DNA of 63,497 nucleotides from Desulfatiglans sp. (GCA_012513605.1 JAAZBV010000090.1:1-63497), one strand, 5' to 3'. Positions 26,728 to 36,121 are shown, numbered from the stretch's first letter. The notes: generated by a model not told the origin, from the letters alone. A program made the numbers and translations.

Positions 26728-29463
26728 ATGTCGAAATATCTTTATTCCTTTGGAAGGAAGAAGACAGATGGAAAGGCAGAGATGAAAAACCTTCTTGGAG
26801 GCAAAGGCGCCAACCTGGCTGAGATGAGCAGGATAGGCATCCCTGTGCCGCCCGGTTTTACCATTACAACAGAATGCTGTAATGACTTTTTTAAAAACAA
26901 GAGCAGCTTTCCTCCGGGGATGAAAAAGGAGGTCGTAACGGCCCTTTCACTTGTTGAAGAGGAGCTTGGGAGCAAATTTGGCAGCCCGGATAACCCGCTT
27001 CTTCTCTCATCCAGGTCAGGTGCCCGTAAGTCCATGCCCGGCATGATGGAGACCGTTCTCAACATCGGGCTATGCACAAAGACCATACCGGGGCTCATAA
27101 AAAAGACCGGCAATGCCCGATTTGTCTATGACTCCTTCAGAAGGCTTATCACCATGTATTCTGATGTGGTCATGGAAAAGGCAGAGGGCCTTGAACCAGA
27201 AGAGGGAAAGGGTATTCGTGTTCAGCTTGAAACTATTATGGAAGAACTCAAAAAGAAGAAGGGGTATAAGAATGATGTTGACCTTAATGTGGATGACCTT
27301 AAATACCTGTGTGATGAATACAGAAAGAAGATAAAAAAGGTGCTTGGCGTTCCATTTCCTGATGACCCGATGGAACAGCTCTGGGGCAGCATTGCCGCGG
27401 TATTCAAGAGCTGGAACGGCAAAAGGGCTATTGCCTACAGACGGATAGAAGGCATACCTGATGCATGGGGCACAGCAACAAATGTCCAGGCAATGGTCTT
27501 TGGCAACATGGGAGAGAGCTCTGCAACCGGTGTTGCCTTTACAAGAAACCCTGCCACAGGGGAAAATAAATTTTATGGTGAATGGCTCCCAAATGCCCAA
27601 GGGGAGGATGTTGTGGCAGGTATCAGGACCCCCAACCCCATAAATGAATCAACCAAGATGGACCAGAATCGTCATATGGTCTCCCTCGAAAAGGCCATGC
27701 CCAAATTATATAAAGAGCTTTTTAATATACAGAAAAAACTTGAGAAGCACTTTAAGGACATGCAGGATATAGAGTTCACAATACAGGAAGGTTCCCTGTA
27801 TATGCTTCAGACAAGGACTGGAAAGCGCACCGGTACCGCTGCCCTTAACATGGCTTTATCCATGCTCAAGGAGGGGATGATAACAGAAGAGATGGCCATT
27901 ATGAGGGTGCAGCCAGAGCAGCTCGAAGAACTCCTGCATCCTATCATTGACCCTTCCTACGAAAAAAAGGCAAAGGCCATTGCAAAAGGACTCCCTGCCG
28001 GACCGGGAGGGGCATTCGGGCATATAGTCTTTACGGCTGACGATGCTGTCGAGCTGGCTAAAAATGGAAAAAAGGCAATACTTGTACGTGAAGAGACAAG
28101 CCCTGAAGATGTGTCAGGTATGAGGGCCGCAAGCGGTATCCTTACATCCCGCGGCGGCATGACCAGCCATGCCGCCCTTGTTGCAAGGGGCTGGGGCAAG
28201 TGCTGTATTGTAGGGGCGGGCATGATAAATGTAAACCCGAAGATAGGAACAATGACTGTAGATGGAAAGACCCTTAAGAAAGGGGATGTGGTCACCCTGA
28301 ACGGCTCAAAAGGGATTGTTTATGCGGGTGAATTGAAGATGATCGATGCAACCGAAAACCCCGGGTTTAAAAAATTCATGAAGCTTGTTGATAAATACCG
28401 GAGGCTTGGGGTAAGGGCAAATGCCGATACACCAAAGGATGCAAAGAATGCACTTGAATTCGGCGCAGAGGGTATAGGTCTGTTCCGGACCGAGCACATG
28501 TTTTACGGTGAAAACAGCGATAAACCCCTTTACCTTTTAAGAAAACTTATAATGAGCAAGTCCCTGGAAGAAAGAGTGAGAGCCCTTAATAAGCTTTTCA
28601 CACATATGAAGCATTCTGTAAAGGCCACCATGGAGGTAATGAACGGGCGACCTGTAGTATTCCGCCTTCTTGATCCGCCCCTTAATGAATTTATCCCTGA
28701 TGATGCTGTAAAGCAGAAGGAGATGGCAAAGGCTTTAGGTATCAGCCTCGCAGAAGTAAAAAAGCGTGAGGAGCTGCTGCATGAGAGTAACCCGATGATG
28801 GGGCATCGCGGTGTAAGGCTTGGCATTACCTATCCTGAGATCACAGAGATGCAGGTGAGGGCAATTCTGGAGGCAGCAGGGGAACTGAATAAGTCAAAAA
28901 TGAAGGTTATGCCGGAGATAATGATACCTGTTACATGCGATGTAAATGAGCTTAAGGAGCAGAAAAAGATTTTTGAAAAGGTTCATAAAGAGGTTGTTGC
29001 TAAATTAAAACTAAAAAGGCTGGATTACAGGCTTGGTACCATGATCGAGATACCAAGGGCAGCTCTGATGGCAGATAAAATGGCCCAGGTTGCGGAGTTC
29101 TTTTCCTTTGGAACAAATGACCTTACCCAGATGGGTTTTGGCTTCAGCCGTGATGACATAGGCGGATTTATCGGTGATTACCTTGAAAAGAAGATCCTTA
29201 AAGGTGACCCGTTCCAGACACTGGACCAGGATGGGATCGGTCAGCTTATTAAGATTGGCATCGACAAAGGACGTTCTACAAACAAAAACCTTAAGGTAGG
29301 TATCTGCGGCGAGCATGGGGGAGACCCGGCCTCGGTCAATTTCTGCAACCGGGCAGGTATGGACTATGTAAGCTGTTCACCCTTCAGGGTGCCGGTTGCC
29401 AGGCTTGCTGCGGCCCAGTCTGAGATAAACCTCAGCGCGGCTAAAAGTGCTTCTAAAAATTAA
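26728..29463 (+). CDS. ppdK: Pyruvate, phosphate dikinase
   Basis: The enzyme interconverts pyruvate, ATP and phosphate with PEP, AMP and pyrophosphate, and usually supports gluconeogenesis in anaerobes. The 911 residues show the nucleotide-binding domain at the start (GGKGANLAEM), the phospho-histidine loop (GGMTSHAALVARG) and the PEP-binding barrel with the catalytic Cys near the end (SVNFCNRAGMDYVSCSPFRVP). ATG follows AGGAGAAG. Length is slightly above the usual 870-900. Confidence 0.97.
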   Translation: MSKYLYSFGRKKTDGKAEMKNLLGGKGANLAEMSRIGIPVPPGFTITTECCNDFFKNKSSFPPGMKKEVVTALSLVEEELGSKFGSPDNPLLLSSRSGARKSMPGMMETVLNIGLCTKTIPGLIKKTGNARFVYDSFRRLITMYSDVVMEKAEGLEPEEGKGIRVQLETIMEELKKKKGYKNDVDLNVDDLKYLCDEYRKKIKKVLGVPFPDDPMEQLWGSIAAVFKSWNGKRAIAYRRIEGIPDAWGTATNVQAMVFGNMGESSATGVAFTRNPATGENKFYGEWLPNAQGEDVVAGIRTPNPINESTKMDQNRHMVSLEKAMPKLYKELFNIQKKLEKHFKDMQDIEFTIQEGSLYMLQTRTGKRTGTAALNMALSMLKEGMITEEMAIMRVQPEQLEELLHPIIDPSYEKKAKAIAKGLPAGPGGAFGHIVFTADDAVELAKNGKKAILVREETSPEDVSGMRAASGILTSRGGMTSHAALVARGWGKCCIVGAGMINVNPKIGTMTVDGKTLKKGDVVTLNGSKGIVYAGELKMIDATENPGFKKFMKLVDKYRRLGVRANADTPKDAKNALEFGAEGIGLFRTEHMFYGENSDKPLYLLRKLIMSKSLEERVRALNKLFTHMKHSVKATMEVMNGRPVVFRLLDPPLNEFIPDDAVKQKEMAKALGISLAEVKKREELLHESNPMMGHRGVRLGITYPEITEMQVRAILEAAGELNKSKMKVMPEIMIPVTCDVNELKEQKKIFEKVHKEVVAKLKLKRLDYRLGTMIEIPRAALMADKMAQVAEFFSFGTNDLTQMGFGFSRDDIGGFIGDYLEKKILKGDPFQTLDQDGIGQLIKIGIDKGRSTNKNLKVGICGEHGGDPASVNFCNRAGMDYVSCSPFRVPVARLAAAQSEINLSAAKSASKN

Positions 29464-29546
29464 AAAGAGGTATGAATTATTAATAACAAGTTATTTTAGC
29501 TTAAAATTATGTAAATCTAAAATCGTATAACATTTTTACTATGGTT

Positions 29547-29581
29547 GGCGGGCATTTGCTCTTGACACCCTCTTGCCCGCC
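29547..29581. other. Hairpin after ppdK
   Basis: A GC-rich 8-bp stem (GGCGGGCA / TGCCCGCC) with a 19-base loop lies 84 bp after ppdK. There is no T-run, so it is not a convincing intrinsic terminator. The loop contains TTGACA (29562-29567), which could be a -35 element for the etf genes. Confidence 0.35.
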
Positions 29582-29645
29582 ATGCTAGGGATAAAAATCG
29601 TTTTTCGATAATAAAATGATAGTGTTATATGATTTCAGTCAGCCG

Positions 29646-29675
29646 TTAAAAATAATGTAAATCGGCTGGTATAAT
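29646..29675 (+). promoter_or_regulatory. Putative etfBA promoter
   Basis: An extended -10 element (TGG TATAAT, hexamer at 29670-29675) has a weak -35 (TTAAAA at 29646) 18 bases upstream and lies 60 bp before the etfB start. A short dyad (CAGCCG / CGGCTG, 29640-29668) overlaps it. Confidence 0.4.
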
Positions 29676-29735
29676 TAATAAGAACTAAAGAATTGAACAG
29701 GTTTTCTATCATTGAAACATTAAAGGAGGAGTAAA

Positions 29736-30530
29736 GTGAATATTATTGTATGCATGAAACAGGTACCCGATACTGAAACCCAGATAAAGATTGGCCCGGA
29801 CGGGAAATCCATTGCTGAAAATGATATCAAATGGGTTATGAACCCCTACGATGAATATGGGGTTGAAGAGGCATTGAGATTAAAGGAAAAATTTGGTGGT
29901 GAGGTTACTGTAATAGGGCTTGGCCCAAAAAGGGTGGCAGAGTCTATTCGCACCGCCCTTGCAATGGGCGCTGACAAGGGTATCCTGGTTACAGACCCTG
30001 CTCTTGACGGAAGCGATTCCCTTGCTGTTGCGAAGGCACTTGCCGCTGCAATTAAAACTGTAAGCTATGATATTATTTTTGCAGGCCAGCGGGGCGTTGA
30101 TGATGACAGTGGCCTTGTGGGCGCTGCCATTGCAGAATACCTGGATATCCCTCAGGTGTCTATCATAACAAAGCTTGAGGTATCTGAAGATGGAAAAGCA
30201 GTCAAGGCCAACAGGCCTGTAGAGGGCGAAACCCATGTTGTGGAGACAAACACACCGGTGCTGTTAACCACACAGAAGGGTCTCAATGAACCCAGGTACG
30301 CATCACTTCCCGGTATCATGAAGGCAAAAAAGAAACCTCTTGATGAAAAATCTCTTGCCGACCTTGGGCTTAATGCAGCAGAATTTGGCAAGGATGCCAG
30401 AAAATTAAAAATAGTGGCGCTTACACCGCCCCCACAGAGGGCTGCGGGCAAGATCATTGATGGGGATTCACCACAGACAAAGGCAGCACAGCTTGCGAAA
30501 CTGTTACATGAAGAGGCAAAGGTTATCTAG
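29736..30530 (+). CDS. etfB: Electron transfer flavoprotein subunit beta
   Basis: EtfB is the AMP- or FAD-binding small subunit of the electron transfer flavoprotein that takes electrons from acyl-CoA dehydrogenases. The 264 residues begin with the family signature (MNIIVCMKQVPDT) and contain GQRGVDDDSG and the ETF-beta loop (NEPRYASLPGIMKAKKKP). The start is GTG after AAAGGAGGAG. etfA follows after 54 bp. Whether this pair bifurcates electrons cannot be judged here. Confidence 0.96.
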   Translation: MNIIVCMKQVPDTETQIKIGPDGKSIAENDIKWVMNPYDEYGVEEALRLKEKFGGEVTVIGLGPKRVAESIRTALAMGADKGILVTDPALDGSDSLAVAKALAAAIKTVSYDIIFAGQRGVDDDSGLVGAAIAEYLDIPQVSIITKLEVSEDGKAVKANRPVEGETHVVETNTPVLLTTQKGLNEPRYASLPGIMKAKKKPLDEKSLADLGLNAAEFGKDARKLKIVALTPPPQRAAGKIIDGDSPQTKAAQLAKLLHEEAKVI

Positions 30531-30584
30531 TTAACATGCCGGATACCATACTAAAAAGGATATAATAAAGAAGGAGATATAAAT

Positions 30585-31568
30585 ATGGCTCAAGGAGTTA
30601 TGATCATCGCTGAACAGAGAGATGGAGACATAAGAAAGATATCATATGAACTCGCAAGTGAAGGTAAAAGGCTTGCTGATGCCTCCGGTCAGGAGCTGAC
30701 AGCGGTTATATTAGGTTCAAATATTAAGGATAAGGCAGCAGTGCTTGGAAAATACGGCGCAAAAAAGGTTATAGTGGCGGATGACCCAAGGCTTGCAAAA
30801 TATACAACAGATGCATATGCATCAGTAATAGCCCAGATCGTCAAGGCAGCGAGCCCGGCGATCCTGCTGCTTGGCGCATCCTCACAGGGAAAAGATCTGG
30901 CCGGTCGCCTTGCTGCAAAGCTCGGCGTGGGCATGGCACAGGACTGTACAAAGTTTTCGATAGAAGGCGGCAAGCTTGTTGCCACAAGGCCCATCTATGC
31001 GGGTAAGGCATATGCCGAGGTAAGTTATGATGATAGTTTTCCGAACATGGCCACAGCAAGGCCCAATGTCATGGCAATAACCCCGCCGAATGACGCTCTT
31101 ACCTCAGAGATTGTTGATGCTGCATTTACACTTGATGACAGCGCAATCAAGACAAAGGTGGCTGATGCTATCAAGGATGAGAGCGGGAAGGTAGACCTCA
31201 CCGAGGCCGACAAGATCGTTTCAGGCGGACGCGGCATGAAGGGGCCTGAAGGATTTGACGTGCTTGAAAAACTGGCCGATGCTATCAAGGCATCCGTAGG
31301 CGCATCACGCTCAGCGGTAGATGCAGGATGGAGAACACAGAATGATCAGGTAGGGCAGACAGGAAAGGTTGTTTCACCTAACCTGTATATTGCCTGCGGT
31401 ATTTCAGGGGCTATTCAGCACCTGGCAGGCATGTCAACATCAAAATATGTTGTTGCCATTAATAAAGACCCCGAGGCTCCCATTTTCCAGAAGGCGGATT
31501 ACGGTATTGTTGATGATCTATTTAATGTGGTTCCCGCATTAACAGAAGAGATAAAGAAGGTAATATAG
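30585..31568 (+). CDS. etfA: Electron transfer flavoprotein subunit alpha
   Basis: This is the FAD-binding large subunit, 327 residues. The N-terminal ETF domain is followed by the C-terminal FAD domain with SRSAVDAGW, QVGQTGKVVSPNLYIACGIS and the final INKDPEAPIFQKADYGIV signature. ATG follows an ideal AAGGAGATATAAAT. The gene ends 12 bp before a strong terminator, so it closes the etfBA operon. Confidence 0.97.
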   Translation: MAQGVMIIAEQRDGDIRKISYELASEGKRLADASGQELTAVILGSNIKDKAAVLGKYGAKKVIVADDPRLAKYTTDAYASVIAQIVKAASPAILLLGASSQGKDLAGRLAAKLGVGMAQDCTKFSIEGGKLVATRPIYAGKAYAEVSYDDSFPNMATARPNVMAITPPNDALTSEIVDAAFTLDDSAIKTKVADAIKDESGKVDLTEADKIVSGGRGMKGPEGFDVLEKLADAIKASVGASRSAVDAGWRTQNDQVGQTGKVVSPNLYIACGISGAIQHLAGMSTSKYVVAINKDPEAPIFQKADYGIVDDLFNVVPALTEEIKKVI

Positions 31569-31580
31569 CTTTTTTAAGTT

Positions 31581-31614
31581 AAAAACCGGGGAGATATAAA
31601 TCCCCGGTTTTTTT
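31581..31614 (+). terminator. Rho-independent terminator of etfBA
   Basis: The stem AAAACCGGGGA / TCCCCGGTTTT with an 8-base loop is followed by a T-run (TTTTTTT across the stem end). It lies directly after etfA and before the tRNA gene. Confidence 0.92.
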
Positions 31615-31656
31615 GTTTGACAAAAGAAAAGATTTGGATAAATTAGGCAGTTCATT

Positions 31657-31730
31657 GGCGATGTAGCTCAGATGGTCAGAGCATACGGCTCATATCCGTA
31701 GGGTCACTGGTTCAACTCCAGTCATCGCCA
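31657..31730 (+). tRNA. tRNA-Met (CAT), elongator type
   Basis: A full cloverleaf can be drawn: acceptor GGCGATG / CATCGCC, D-arm GCTC / GAGC, anticodon arm TACGG-CTCATAT-CCGTA with anticodon CAT, and T-arm ACTGG-TTCAACT-CCAGT. The first pair G-C and the absence of three G-C pairs in the anticodon stem argue against the initiator. An Ile tRNA with lysidine-modified CAT is possible but the body resembles elongator Met. CCA is not encoded. Confidence 0.93.
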
Positions 31731-31736
31731 CTAAAA

Positions 31737-32342
31737 ATGCAAAGGGTGTTGACAATCTTGAAATCCGGTTTATTTTTTCGTGATCGGGGCGATATTTATC
31801 AAGAGAATTTCGTGATGACCTATTTGGCATTTAAGGATGATAATATTAATACCATCAGCGAGGCGCTTTTTATAGCTGAGGATAAAATCGGTGATTATTA
31901 CAAATTTTCGTCTGAACAGTGGAAGAAATTTCAGTACGATGTAAAAACGCTTGCATCACTTGACGAAAATGAAATAACCTCCTTTGCATTTGCCCTTCTG
32001 AATAAATGCACAAGAGCAACCGAAGGTTTTGATTCAAGCACAAAAAAACGTGATTTTTATTTTATATGCCTCCAGGATCATCTAATATTAAATGCCCTTC
32101 AAAGAGATAAAGACCTGACCTTGCTGCCACTCCTTGTTTATATTTTCACACATGAACTGGTGCATATTGTCAGGTTCTGTAATTTTTTTCAGAGGTATGA
32201 GGTTTCAGGAAAAACCAGGGAGGAAGAAGAGGCGCTTGTCCATGAGACCACATTTAAAATCCTTAAAAGGATTGCCCTGAAAAATATGAATTATATACTT
32301 GATTCATACAAACACCACAGACCATGTGAACTGGCTGTGTAA
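31737..32342 (+). CDS. Putative zinc-dependent peptidase-like protein (HExxH)
   Basis: The 201-residue protein contains HELVH (His139, Glu140, His143) in a hydrophobic helix, and an acidic EEEALVHE segment about 30 residues later that could supply a third ligand. This is a zincin-like layout. There is no signal peptide, so it should be cytoplasmic. I do not recognise the family. The ATG at 31737 lies only seven bases after the tRNA with no ribosome site, so the ATG at 31815 (MTYLAF) may be the true start. An FmdB-type gene follows after 26 bp. Confidence 0.65.
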   Translation: MQRVLTILKSGLFFRDRGDIYQENFVMTYLAFKDDNINTISEALFIAEDKIGDYYKFSSEQWKKFQYDVKTLASLDENEITSFAFALLNKCTRATEGFDSSTKKRDFYFICLQDHLILNALQRDKDLTLLPLLVYIFTHELVHIVRFCNFFQRYEVSGKTREEEEALVHETTFKILKRIALKNMNYILDSYKHHRPCELAV

Positions 32343-32368
32343 TTTTTATGAGAGAGGTGCGTTAAAAA

Positions 32369-32701
32369 ATGCCTTTTTACGAATATGAATGTACAAAATG
32401 TCATCATCATTCTGAAGTTTTACAAAAGATATCTGATCCGCCAATCACAAAATGTGAGAAATGCAAAGGCAAAATGAAAAAACTGATATCCCACAGCTCT
32501 TTTCATTTAAAGGGGTCAGGTTGGTATGTAACTGATTATGCCTCAAAATCAGGTGGGTATGACGGCAAGTCCGGCTCAGGCGAGCCTGCTGCAAGCACCG
32601 GTAACAGCGCTGAACCGGCCAAAGAGGCTAAAAACAACAGTGCAGATACATCCTCAAGCAAGAGAGAGGCCAAGTCTGCAAAAGCAAAAGATGATAAATA
32701 G
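32369..32701 (+). CDS. FmdB-family zinc ribbon protein
   Basis: The 110-residue protein starts [11 protein letters not shown], the hallmark of the FmdB/CxxC_CxxC regulatory-protein family. Two CxxC pairs (CTKC, CEKC) bind zinc, and [11 protein letters not shown] is also conserved. The C-terminal half is a low-complexity Ser/Ala/Lys tail. The function in the cell is not established. Confidence 0.88.
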   Translation: MPFYEYECTKCHHHSEVLQKISDPPITKCEKCKGKMKKLISHSSFHLKGSGWYVTDYASKSGGYDGKSGSGEPAASTGNSAEPAKEAKNNSADTSSSKREAKSAKAKDDK

Positions 32702-32749
32702 ACTATTTGAATGAAACAACGGCCCAGTGCCCCTTAAAAAACAGGAAAT

Positions 32750-33310
32750 ATGAAACATCTAAATACAGATAAAGAACAGAATAAACTGATAAAAAGGCTT
32801 GAGCAGCAGGAAAAAAAGCAGTCCATCCAGAGGGACAGGTTTCTTAAATTCAAACTGAATGAGATACATTTAAGCCTGACTCAGGAACTCCTGATGCAGA
32901 AGGTTGTTGAGACAGATAATACAGGGGCATTTTCAGAGCTTATACTTAAGGGCCTTAAAAAACTCCTGAAGACTAACGAGTTTGACTATAAGTATTTTAT
33001 TGCTCCCATAAGGGGCCTTGTTCCCCGCCCAAACCCAATTTCTTTGTATATGACCCAGTTTATACTTGAAGATGTCATGAATGACCCGTGTGTTATAGAT
33101 GTTTTCGGAGCTGAGGAAGATATCTACAAGGCGGTTAACAGGGTTATTTCAAATATAAACCTCAAGTTTGAAAGGGCTGAAGAGAAGATAATGCAGCAGC
33201 TTTCAAACAACAAATCCCTTTCTCCCGGTTCAAGGGAGTATGATATTGCACTTGAAGAGCTCATCCGCAAGACAATGGGTGATCCCCAGAGTGGAACTAT
33301 TCCTCAATAG
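32750..33310 (+). CDS. Conserved hypothetical protein, helical
   Basis: The 186-residue soluble protein has a charged, helical N-terminus and no signal or membrane segment. I do not recognise a domain. ATG follows ACAGGAA. It lies between the FmdB-like gene and a terminator ahead of fabD, so it probably closes the small operon that begins after the tRNA. Confidence 0.65.
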   Translation: MKHLNTDKEQNKLIKRLEQQEKKQSIQRDRFLKFKLNEIHLSLTQELLMQKVVETDNTGAFSELILKGLKKLLKTNEFDYKYFIAPIRGLVPRPNPISLYMTQFILEDVMNDPCVIDVFGAEEDIYKAVNRVISNINLKFERAEEKIMQQLSNNKSLSPGSREYDIALEELIRKTMGDPQSGTIPQ

Positions 33311-33336
33311 TGTTCAAAAATCTATTGGTTATTAAT

Positions 33337-33368
33337 GCAACCCCTTTCGTATGAAAGGGGTTGCTTTT
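33337..33368 (+). terminator. Terminator-like hairpin before fabD
   Basis: A perfect 12-bp stem (GCAACCCCTTTC / GAAAGGGGTTGC) with loop GTAT is followed by TTTTAT. It lies 27 bp after the preceding stop and only 15 bp before the fabD start, so it could also act as an attenuator for fabD. Confidence 0.7.
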
Positions 33369-33382
33369 ATAAGGAGCAAATA

Positions 33383-34324
33383 ATGTACAATAAAATAGCA
33401 TTTCTGTTTCCCGGTCAGAATTCACAGATAATTGGCATGGGCAAAGACCTTGCTGATGAATTCCCCGAGGTGCGTGAACTGTTCAGGGGGCTTGATGACA
33501 TCTGTGAAAAGCCCATGTCAAAACTCTGTTTTGAAGGGCCCAATGGGGAGCTCATCCTTACAGTTAACCAGCAGCCCGCCATTACAGCGGTAAACCTTGC
33601 ATGCCTTAAGGTACTGAACATGAAGGGTGTAAAGGCATCTATATCTGCCGGGCACAGCCTTGGTGAGTTTGCAGCCCTTGTGTCTGCTGGCGTGCTTACT
33701 GAATATGATGCCTTAAGAATTGTAAAAAAACGTGGCGAGCTCATGCACAGGGAGTCTTTGACTCATCCGGGTGTAATGGCCGCGGTTATGAAGCTTTCTA
33801 TAGAAAAGGTCAGTAAGATAGTTGAAAAGGCAAGGGAGAAGGGGGTGCTTGCTGTAGCAAATCACAATTCAGCAGAACAGATTGTAATTACCGGAGAATC
33901 CGCGCCCATGGAATATGCCCTCTCCCTAGTAAAAGAAGAAAAGGGTAAGGCTGTACCATTAAAGGTAAGCGGCGCATGGCACTGTGCCCTTATGAAGGGG
34001 GCAGTGACTGAATTCAGGGAATACATGGAAGGCATCAAGTTTCAAAAACCTTCATCAACTGTCCTGTTCAATGCAACCGCCAGTGTTGAGAATGACCCGG
34101 AAAAGATAAAGGATATCATGGCCAATCAGTTAACCTCCCCTGTAAGGTGGTATGACATTATACTCCGCATGGTTGAAGAAAAGGTGGATGCTATGGTGGA
34201 TGTTGGCCCCCAGAAGCAGATGATGGGGCTAGTAGGAAGAATAGTGCCCGAGGGGAGCGATATTAAAATATCGAGCGTTGAAGGTGTTCAGAGCCTTAAC
34301 GAATTTATCAGTATGAACGTGTAA
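33383..34324 (+). CDS. fabD: Malonyl-CoA:ACP transacylase (FabD-like)
   Basis: FabD loads malonyl groups onto acyl carrier protein for fatty acid synthesis. The 313 residues contain GQNSQ at the start (usually GQGSQ), the nucleophile Ser92 in GHSLGE and a histidine in AWHCALM. ATG at 33383 follows AAGGAG; the frame is open upstream, but that part forms the hairpin. No other fab genes are next to it, so a role as a stand-alone acyltransferase cannot be excluded. Confidence 0.88.
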   Translation: MYNKIAFLFPGQNSQIIGMGKDLADEFPEVRELFRGLDDICEKPMSKLCFEGPNGELILTVNQQPAITAVNLACLKVLNMKGVKASISAGHSLGEFAALVSAGVLTEYDALRIVKKRGELMHRESLTHPGVMAAVMKLSIEKVSKIVEKAREKGVLAVANHNSAEQIVITGESAPMEYALSLVKEEKGKAVPLKVSGAWHCALMKGAVTEFREYMEGIKFQKPSSTVLFNATASVENDPEKIKDIMANQLTSPVRWYDIILRMVEEKVDAMVDVGPQKQMMGLVGRIVPEGSDIKISSVEGVQSLNEFISMNV

Positions 34325-34347
34325 TCTAAATCTTGTTGAACTTCTTT

Positions 34348-34378
34348 CATTCCCACGATCTTCGTGGGAATGTTTTTA
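34348..34378 (+). terminator. Rho-independent terminator of fabD
   Basis: The stem CATTCCCACGA / TCGTGGGAATG with a 3-base loop is followed by TTTTTA. It lies 24 bp after the fabD stop and is convergent with the LysR gene. Confidence 0.85.
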
Positions 34379-34415
34379 TACGACGCTCTCCGCCATCATA
34401 AAAATATAGACGCTC

Positions 34416-35336
34416 TTAAGAATTAGATACCTTATTTTTTACCAGGGTATTCACCATTTCGATCAATTCACCTACTGCCTTTGTCCTGTATTTATCTTTA
34501 TGAGATACCATAAAAAATGTCCTGGTAATCCCGCCCTCATCCAGAGTTACAGAACAGATTTGACCTCTAGCCATTTCATCCCTGATGACCGATTCAGACA
34601 GGATAGAAATACCAATGCCCGCCACAACTGCCTTTTTAACCGTTTCTGTATTGCCGAATTCAATGGTCTTCTGCAATTTTATTCCCGCATTTGTCAGATG
34701 TTTCTCTATCACCTCCCTGGTTCCTGAGCCTTTTACAGAAAGGATGAATGGTTGATCAGTCAGTTCAGCCATTCGGATAGCCCTCCTTTCCCGCCAAGGA
34801 TGCTCTTCAGGGAGGATGACCACCAGGGTGTCATGATAGAACTCCAGGTTAATCAATCTTTCATCTTCGTAAGGTGCGCCGATAAAGCCTATATCCAGAT
34901 CATTTGAAATTACCTTTTCCGCAACACGGTCGCTCAGCGAAATCTCAAGCTGCAATTCAACCCAGGGATACAGGTGATGAAAATGACCCAGGATTTCGGG
35001 AAGGAGATAGGTGCCAGCCGTAAAGCTAGCGCCAATGGCTATTCTTCCTGCAGTCAATTTCTCTAAACCATCTATTTTTCTTTTAGCATCACCCAGCAAA
35101 CGAAACATCTCTGTTGTGGCCTCCAACAAAAGCTCCCCTGCCCTGGTTGGGAGAACCTTTTTACCTATCCTGTCAAAGAGAGGGGTGCCATAATACTCTT
35201 CCAGTTGTTTGATGTGTTTACTCACACCGGGCTGCGTCAGGAACAGCTCTTCTGCCGCACGGGTGAATCCCTGCGATTTTGCCACAGCATAAAAAACCCA
35301 AAGCTGATTCAGATTTACATTCATATCATAATCCAT
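34416..35336 (-). CDS. LysR-family transcriptional regulator
   Basis: The 306-residue regulator has an N-terminal winged helix-turn-helix (LNQLWVFYAVAKSQGFTRAAEEL...QPGVSKHIKQLE) and a C-terminal LysR substrate-binding domain (GRIAIGASFTAGTYLLPEIL). It is divergent from the C_GCAxxG_C_C gene across 103 bp, the usual arrangement for a LysR protein and its target. The inducer is unknown. ATG at 35336 and ATG at 35324 (MNVNLNQ) are both possible starts; neither has a strong ribosome site. Confidence 0.93.
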   Translation of the reverse strand: MDYDMNVNLNQLWVFYAVAKSQGFTRAAEELFLTQPGVSKHIKQLEEYYGTPLFDRIGKKVLPTRAGELLLEATTEMFRLLGDAKRKIDGLEKLTAGRIAIGASFTAGTYLLPEILGHFHHLYPWVELQLEISLSDRVAEKVISNDLDIGFIGAPYEDERLINLEFYHDTLVVILPEEHPWRERRAIRMAELTDQPFILSVKGSGTREVIEKHLTNAGIKLQKTIEFGNTETVKKAVVAGIGISILSESVIRDEMARGQICSVTLDEGGITRTFFMVSHKDKYRTKAVGELIEMVNTLVKNKVSNS

Positions 35337-35439
35337 AGTTATGGTTTTGATAAATTCAAATCATTTTACTCATATCTTAATCCACAATAGATTACAAAAA
35401 ATAAAACATAACGCATTCATATGATAGAAAGGAGGAATT

Positions 35440-36087
35440 ATGTTATCAAGACGCAAGTTTTTAGGATTAAGTATAGCGTTAGGAGGAGTGGCAGCTCATA
35501 CCCTGGTTTGGGGTCGCACGGCAAATGGTGAAACAGACGCAGGTGTTGCATCCCTCACACAGGGATTGTGGGTCTATCATCCTGTTGAGCCAATCACAGC
35601 AGCCAGGCTGGCCTATGAAGGGCATTCAAAGAATGGGTGCAGCTATGGGGTCTTTTATGGGATATTGTCACAGCTGGCAAAAGGCTATGGAGAACCATAT
35701 AATTCTTTTCCATTCAAAATGATGGAATTCGGGAACGGAGGAATCGGTGGTTATGGCAGTATCTGCGGAGGTCTTGTTGGTGCCTCTGCCGCAATTGGTC
35801 TTTTTCTTGATGGAAAGACAAGGGGTGATGTGATAACAACGTTGCTTCAATGGTATGAAAAGAGTGAGCTTCCGAAATACAAACCTGATAAGCCAATCAT
35901 TATTAGCGGGGATATCCCTTCTGTGGCTGCACAGACAACTCTTTGTACAAACTCAAAGGCCGCATGGTGCAATAAATCGGGCTTTAATCCTGATTCAAAA
36001 GAACGCACGGAAAGATGTTACCGCCTTTCTGCAGATATATGCATGAAAACCGCGGAGCTGTTGAATGCGGCCACAGGAATGAAATAA
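35440..36087 (+). CDS. Tat-exported C_GCAxxG_C_C family protein (split-Soret cytochrome-like, no haem motif)
   Basis: The 215-residue protein starts with a twin-arginine signal (SRRKFLGLS) and an Ala-rich hydrophobic stretch. It then shows the cysteine pattern of the C_GCAxxG_C_C family (GCSYGVFYG, GGIGGYGSICGG, TLCTNSKAAWC, ERCYRLSADIC). This family includes the N-terminal part of split-Soret cytochrome c from sulfate reducers. CxxCH is absent, so covalent haem is unlikely and a metal or iron-sulfur role is possible. Tat export suggests the cofactor is inserted in the cytoplasm. ATG follows AAAGGAGG. The divergent LysR gene probably regulates it. Confidence 0.82.
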   Translation: MLSRRKFLGLSIALGGVAAHTLVWGRTANGETDAGVASLTQGLWVYHPVEPITAARLAYEGHSKNGCSYGVFYGILSQLAKGYGEPYNSFPFKMMEFGNGGIGGYGSICGGLVGASAAIGLFLDGKTRGDVITTLLQWYEKSELPKYKPDKPIIISGDIPSVAAQTTLCTNSKAAWCNKSGFNPDSKERTERCYRLSADICMKTAELLNAATGMK

Positions 36088-36121
36088 ACAATAGTTTTTA
36101 CCTTTGAAGAACGGGGCTGAT

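Noticed and set aside
31657-31730. Initiator tRNA-fMet
   Set aside because: The acceptor starts with a normal G-C pair and the anticodon stem lacks the three G-C pairs of initiators.
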